Assembly: GCA_035500455.1 (NCBI GenBank) | Contig: DATJXG010000145.1 | Span: 1 to 8,773 of the forward strand | DNA from: DATJXG01 sp035500455 | GTDB taxonomy: Bacteria > Acidobacteriota > Terriglobia > Terriglobales > Acidobacteriaceae | Reading direction: 5' to 3' | Length of the DNA stretch: 8,773 bases | Part shown: piece by piece, positions 5,756-8,773 of the stretch | Layout of the letters: each line of letters begins with the position of its first letter | Position numbering within the stretch: position 1 is the stretch's first letter | Notes under the pieces: generated by a model | Told to the model about the DNA's origin: nothing | What the model saw: the letters and a program-made list of their open reading frames with translations, nothing else | Database searches by the model: none | Made by a program: the position numbers and the translations under genes

Positions 5756-5788
5756 AAAAAGCCCCGGCCTGCGCTGGCAGGCCGAGGC
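5756..5788 (-). terminator. Intrinsic terminator of the PilX-like gene
   Basis: On the minus strand a 12-pair stem, GCCTCGGCCTGC (5788-5777) with GCAGGCCGGGGC (5772-5761), has a 4-base CAGC loop and is followed directly by TTTTT (5760-5756). Eleven pairs are Watson-Crick and one is G-U. It starts 24 bases beyond the stop codon of the gene ending at 5813, so it closes that transcript. Confidence 0.9.
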
Positions 5789-5812
5789 TCGATGCTTTCC
5801 CGAACGATATTG

Positions 5813-8773
5813 CTATTGCGTGCGGGCGGTGAAGACCTGGTGGTAGGTGAGGTTCTCCACATCGCGGAACATCGGCGTTCCCGGCGGCAGGCCCGTGTAC
5901 ACGGAGAAGTCATCGTCGAACGAGTAGTTTCTCGCCGGCGGCTGATACACGGAATAAGCGCAACACTTGAACGTGCCGGTGTTGTAGGTGGAGTAGTACA
6001 AGCTCACCAGCGAGCCCTTGTAATAGAGCGATGCGTTGCTCCAGTCTTCCAGGAAGCGCAGGAAGTTGTGCAGTCCGCCGTCGGTGCCAAATCCATAGGT
6101 GGTGCTGGTGACGTACGAGGGCGCGTCGAAATTGACGCTCTTACCCGCGGCGATCGCGACCCGGTAGTAGGTCGTGTTCGCAGGCCGAGGACCGCTGTTG
6201 GCGTCTGACGGGTTGTTCAAGCTGACAAGTTCGGTCCAGGCCGTAGACAACAGCGTGACCGCGTCCGCGATTACAGCCGAAGCGGCGTGGCCGGAAATAT
6301 CAGAGCCGCCACTCCAGGTCGTGTCCGCGCTGCCTGTGGTGTTGTAGTTGCCTTGAATATAGACAGGGTTCTCTGAAGCGACGGTGAAGCCGCCGGTGCC
6401 ATCCGGCTTGGTGGGTAGACCAGACGAGGACGAGGAGATAATCTGGCCGTCAACCAGCTTGAGCACATGGCGAGCCCCGCTCACCCAGTTCTTGTACCCG
6501 GTTGTGTTGCAACTGTTGATCGTGGTGTAGGGATTTGGGGTCGACGAACTGGTGATGGTCGAGTTCAACGAGTTTCCCGTTGAGCTATTAAAGAAACCGA
6601 GGCCCAGGTTCTTTGCTCCCCAGTTGTCGAGATGCTGGTTCTGGTTAACATCCTCCGGAGACAGAGTCAGACCGCTCTGTGCGGTTTCCAGGGTTCCATC
6701 CGGAGTGCCTGCCGATGAGGAGGCATTGATGGAGTCTTCCAGGCCGGAATCGCCGGTCTTCGAATTGGACGGATCCGAGCTGGTGCCATTGGGATTCTTC
6801 AGCATTCCGCGCCGGTCCGAGAAATAGAGGATGTACCCGTTCTGGGTGCTGGAATCGACGGTTTGTCCCGTGGTGCTGTTCGCCAGCCAATACTTCAGGT
6901 TGGAGACGTCGATTTCAACAGCATTCATCAAACCTTCGACATAGCAGGTGGTATTGCTGCGAACGGAGTCGCGAGGCTCGCCTTCGCGGGCGTCGTAAAA
7001 GTTGATGGGATACCAGTTGTTCTTGGTGAGGCTGTAGGGAGATGCGTCCGTGTTTTTGCCGTAGTACTTCAGAGAATCGGCCGCCGTTGAGACGCCGCCG
7101 TCTTTGGCGAGTTCCGGAGGGACGGCGGTGCAGGTTTTGGTATTTCCCGAGGTAGTGCACTTCATGGCCCCGACCGAATCGAGGGTGCCGTCGAGGTTGC
7201 GGTCCGCGGGCTTCTGCAAGAGAAGGATAGCCTTGGGATTGATCGGGTTTGTTCCCGTTCCGCTGGGCACGCTCGAACCGCGCGCAAAGCCAAGTTTCAG
7301 CCACTCCTGCGTCACGGGAATGTAGGTGCCGTCGCTCTTGCGAATTTCGACCCGCAAATAACCGTCAATCAGGTTCCATTTGTTGATGGTGTTGGCCGCC
7401 GGCTGATTGTAGTACGGGTAACCGGGGGATGCGGGCAGGCCGGTGAATGCATTGCGGGTGCTGCTGGAGCTTGAAGTGATCGAGCTGGAGGCAACGGTCA
7501 GACAAGCCGCTGCTCCCGCCTGACGAGCCACGGTCAAAGGCGCGGCAGGCGCGCTCGTGGGAACCAGGGTCGCGTAACCGGTCGGTGGATCAGCCGGAGC
7601 GTTCACCCAGTCCGACCAGTAGCCGGGGGCCGAACTCGCGCCGGTGCAGGAATTGCTTGAGTCCGGATAGGGTGTAGTCGTGGACCCCTCCGCAAAATAG
7701 GTTGTGTACGCTGTACTCCCACTTACCGTTGGCAGAGTCGTAGCGCTTCCGGTCGAGCCCGACTGCGGCATGGTGGTGGTGGGAACGCCGGTTCTCCAAT
7801 CCGGCCCTCCGGTAGCGCTGTTGTCGACATTTGCCAGCCGGATGTTGCCGCCGTCGGTAGTGCTGCAAGAGCTGTCGCCGATGCAGAGGTCGGCGGGATC
7901 ATCAGAAAGCAGAATGCGAATTTCTGCCTGGTTGTATAAGCGGGAAGCGCCCAGGGTCGAGGAAGAGGTCTCGCCGCTCGGCGGCCGGCGGATGATCTCG
8001 TACGGCAAAGCCCCGCCGCCGACGAAAGGCAGAGTGAGCTTGTTGACACCAGTTCCGTTCGAGCCACCCCAGTCGCCATCGGTAATCTCGCCGTTATAGC
8101 CGGACGGCGATGCACCGGTGGAGATTGTGGACCAGTTGCTGGTTGCGGAAGAGGTTGGGCCGTTGGTGACGCTGCCCTCATTCGAGGCCATGGTGCGGCA
8201 GTTTGGCTTCGATCCGTCGCAACCGCTGGCCGCGGTCGGGATCAACACTGTGCCGCTATCGTTATTGCTGCTGGCGTCGAGGCCATTGGGTAACTGCTTG
8301 CGAACCACCTCTCCATATGCAGTAAGTTTGTCGTGGAAAGTGATCGTACAGCAGTTTGCGACCCCGAGAAACAGGTTGCCGTTGGTGTGCACGCGCCCGT
8401 TGAAATCAAGATTTGGACTGCTGTAGAAACCGAGATCGCTGTCGGAGAAGACGCCGAATTGGAACACCGGAATCATGGCGACTTCGACCCTGCGTTGCAT
8501 GGTGACCTGGTCGCCAAGATTGCGCTGCGCCGTGGCCTGGAGATTGATCCCGAGAATGGACGCGTACAGGTCTTTATACGGGCCGGCTGAGATGGTGCCC
8601 CAGCCAGTGTTCAATACCTGGTTGTTGCTTGAATCAGTGGTAATATCCGGCGTGATGGTGTAATCCGATGCGGGGTAAGTCACATTGGGATCGCCCGTCG
8701 GCCGCAGATTCGCCAAATTCTCGATGTCTTGAATACTGGGCGAAAGCGCAGCCTGGTACTTCGTATTGATGTC
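5813..8773 (-). CDS. PilX-like type IV pilus assembly protein, 5' end cut by window edge
   Basis: The frame is open to the right edge, showing 986 C-terminal residues; the N-terminus, where a PilX-type membrane segment is expected, lies outside. A TTG at 8716 is not a credible start because coding sequence runs on upstream. Family hallmarks, numbered from the edge: I-P-V-F-Q-F-G-V-F (101-109) and F-N-G-R-V-H-T-N-G-N-L-F-L-G (124-137); T-V-A-S-E-N-P-V-Y-I-Q-G-N-Y-N (797-811); G-G-L-H-N-F-L-R-F-L-E-D-W (899-911); R-N-Y-S-F-D-D-D-F and L-P-P-G-T-P-M-F-R-D-V (948-973). Two EF-hand-like loops are visible, D-R-N-L-D-G-T-L-D (524-532) and D-V-N-Q-N-Q-H-L-D (708-716). Fourteen Cys, including C-C pairs at 141-142 and 937-938, suggest disulfides in an exported protein. 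Ser/Thr-rich low-complexity stretches occur (429-439, 779-784). It is probably the last gene of a minor-pilin operon, ended by the terminator at 5756-5788. Function is by similarity recalled, not searched. Confidence 0.78.
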   Translation of the reverse strand, partial: DINTKYQAALSPSIQDIENLANLRPTGDPNVTYPASDYTITPDITTDSSNNQVLNTGWGTISAGPYKDLYASILGINLQATAQRNLGDQVTMQRRVEVAMIPVFQFGVFSDSDLGFYSSPNLDFNGRVHTNGNLFLGVANCCTITFHDKLTAYGEVVRKQLPNGLDASSNNDSGTVLIPTAASGCDGSKPNCRTMASNEGSVTNGPTSSATSNWSTISTGASPSGYNGEITDGDWGGSNGTGVNKLTLPFVGGGALPYEIIRRPPSGETSSSTLGASRLYNQAEIRILLSDDPADLCIGDSSCSTTDGGNIRLANVDNSATGGPDWRTGVPTTTMPQSGSTGSATTLPTVSGSTAYTTYFAEGSTTTPYPDSSNSCTGASSAPGYWSDWVNAPADPPTGYATLVPTSAPAAPLTVARQAGAAACLTVASSSITSSSSSTRNAFTGLPASPGYPYYNQPAANTINKWNLIDGYLRVEIRKSDGTYIPVTQEWLKLGFARGSSVPSGTGTNPINPKAILLLQKPADRNLDGTLDSVGAMKCTTSGNTKTCTAVPPELAKDGGVSTAADSLKYYGKNTDASPYSLTKNNWYPINFYDAREGEPRDSVRSNTTCYVEGLMNAVEIDVSNLKYWLANSTTGQTVDSSTQNGYILYFSDRRGMLKNPNGTSSDPSNSKTGDSGLEDSINASSSAGTPDGTLETAQSGLTLSPEDVNQNQHLDNWGAKNLGLGFFNSSTGNSLNSTITSSSTPNPYTTINSCNTTGYKNWVSGARHVLKLVDGQIISSSSSGLPTKPDGTGGFTVASENPVYIQGNYNTTGSADTTWSGGSDISGHAASAVIADAVTLLSTAWTELVSLNNPSDANSGPRPANTTYYRVAIAAGKSVNFDAPSYVTSTTYGFGTDGGLHNFLRFLEDWSNASLYYKGSLVSLYYSTYNTGTFKCCAYSVYQPPARNYSFDDDFSVYTGLPPGTPMFRDVENLTYHQVFTARTQ

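Noticed and set aside
5561..6208. Plus-strand frame of 215 codons across the 5570-5812 spacer
   Set aside because: It runs through the terminator and the hairpins and then antisense to the pilus gene; no domain pattern is visible.
8714..8716. TTG at 8716 as the start of the pilus gene
   Set aside because: The frame remains open with ordinary coding sequence for 19 more codons to the window edge, and PilX-like proteins need an N-terminal segment not seen here.

Overview
The window looks like chromosomal DNA from a GC-rich bacterium, most likely an acidobacterium (Terriglobia-like). This is inference from gene content: tandem lipoproteins built from choice-of-anchor D (ASH-type) repeats closed by a fibronectin type III module, a secreted TonB-C-only protein, a zinc-ribbon/SnoaL-like protein and a very large PilX-like pilus assembly protein. 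No marker gene is present, so the taxon is not proven. I see no rRNA, tRNA, CRISPR array, transposase or phage gene.

Layout. Minus strand, 1-3032: two paralogous predicted lipoproteins. The upstream one (1065-3032) has five ASH-type repeats plus Fn3. The downstream one (1-1062, running off the left edge) has two repeats plus Fn3. They are nearly adjacent and probably translationally coupled. 3033-3444 is a gene-poor divergent region with palindromes, a possible promoter, and a possible 17-codon leader ORF. Plus strand: a small secreted TonB C-terminal-domain protein (3445-3891), then a protein with an N-terminal zinc ribbon, a histidine/tyrosine cluster and a SnoaL/NTF2-like domain (4021-4962). 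This gene converges, with one base between stop codons, on a minus-strand HAD phosphatase-like gene (4964-5569). 5570-5812 holds a cluster of hairpins and a clear intrinsic terminator. The rest (5813-8773) is the 3' part of a PilX-like gene on the minus strand whose start lies beyond the right edge.

How the genes fit together: most products are predicted to be exported (two lipoproteins, the TonB-C protein, the pilus protein), so the region has a cell-envelope flavour, but it is not one operon. The only likely co-transcribed pair is the two lipoproteins. The pilus gene appears to be the last gene of an operon entering from the right, ended by the terminator at 5756-5788. The HAD gene has its own ribosome-binding site and TTG start. 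I found no convincing undescribed system. The best leads are the doubtful 5' end of the two-repeat lipoprotein, the His/Tyr cluster in the zinc-ribbon protein, two EF-hand-like loops in the pilus protein, and the hairpin-rich spacer at 5636-5752.
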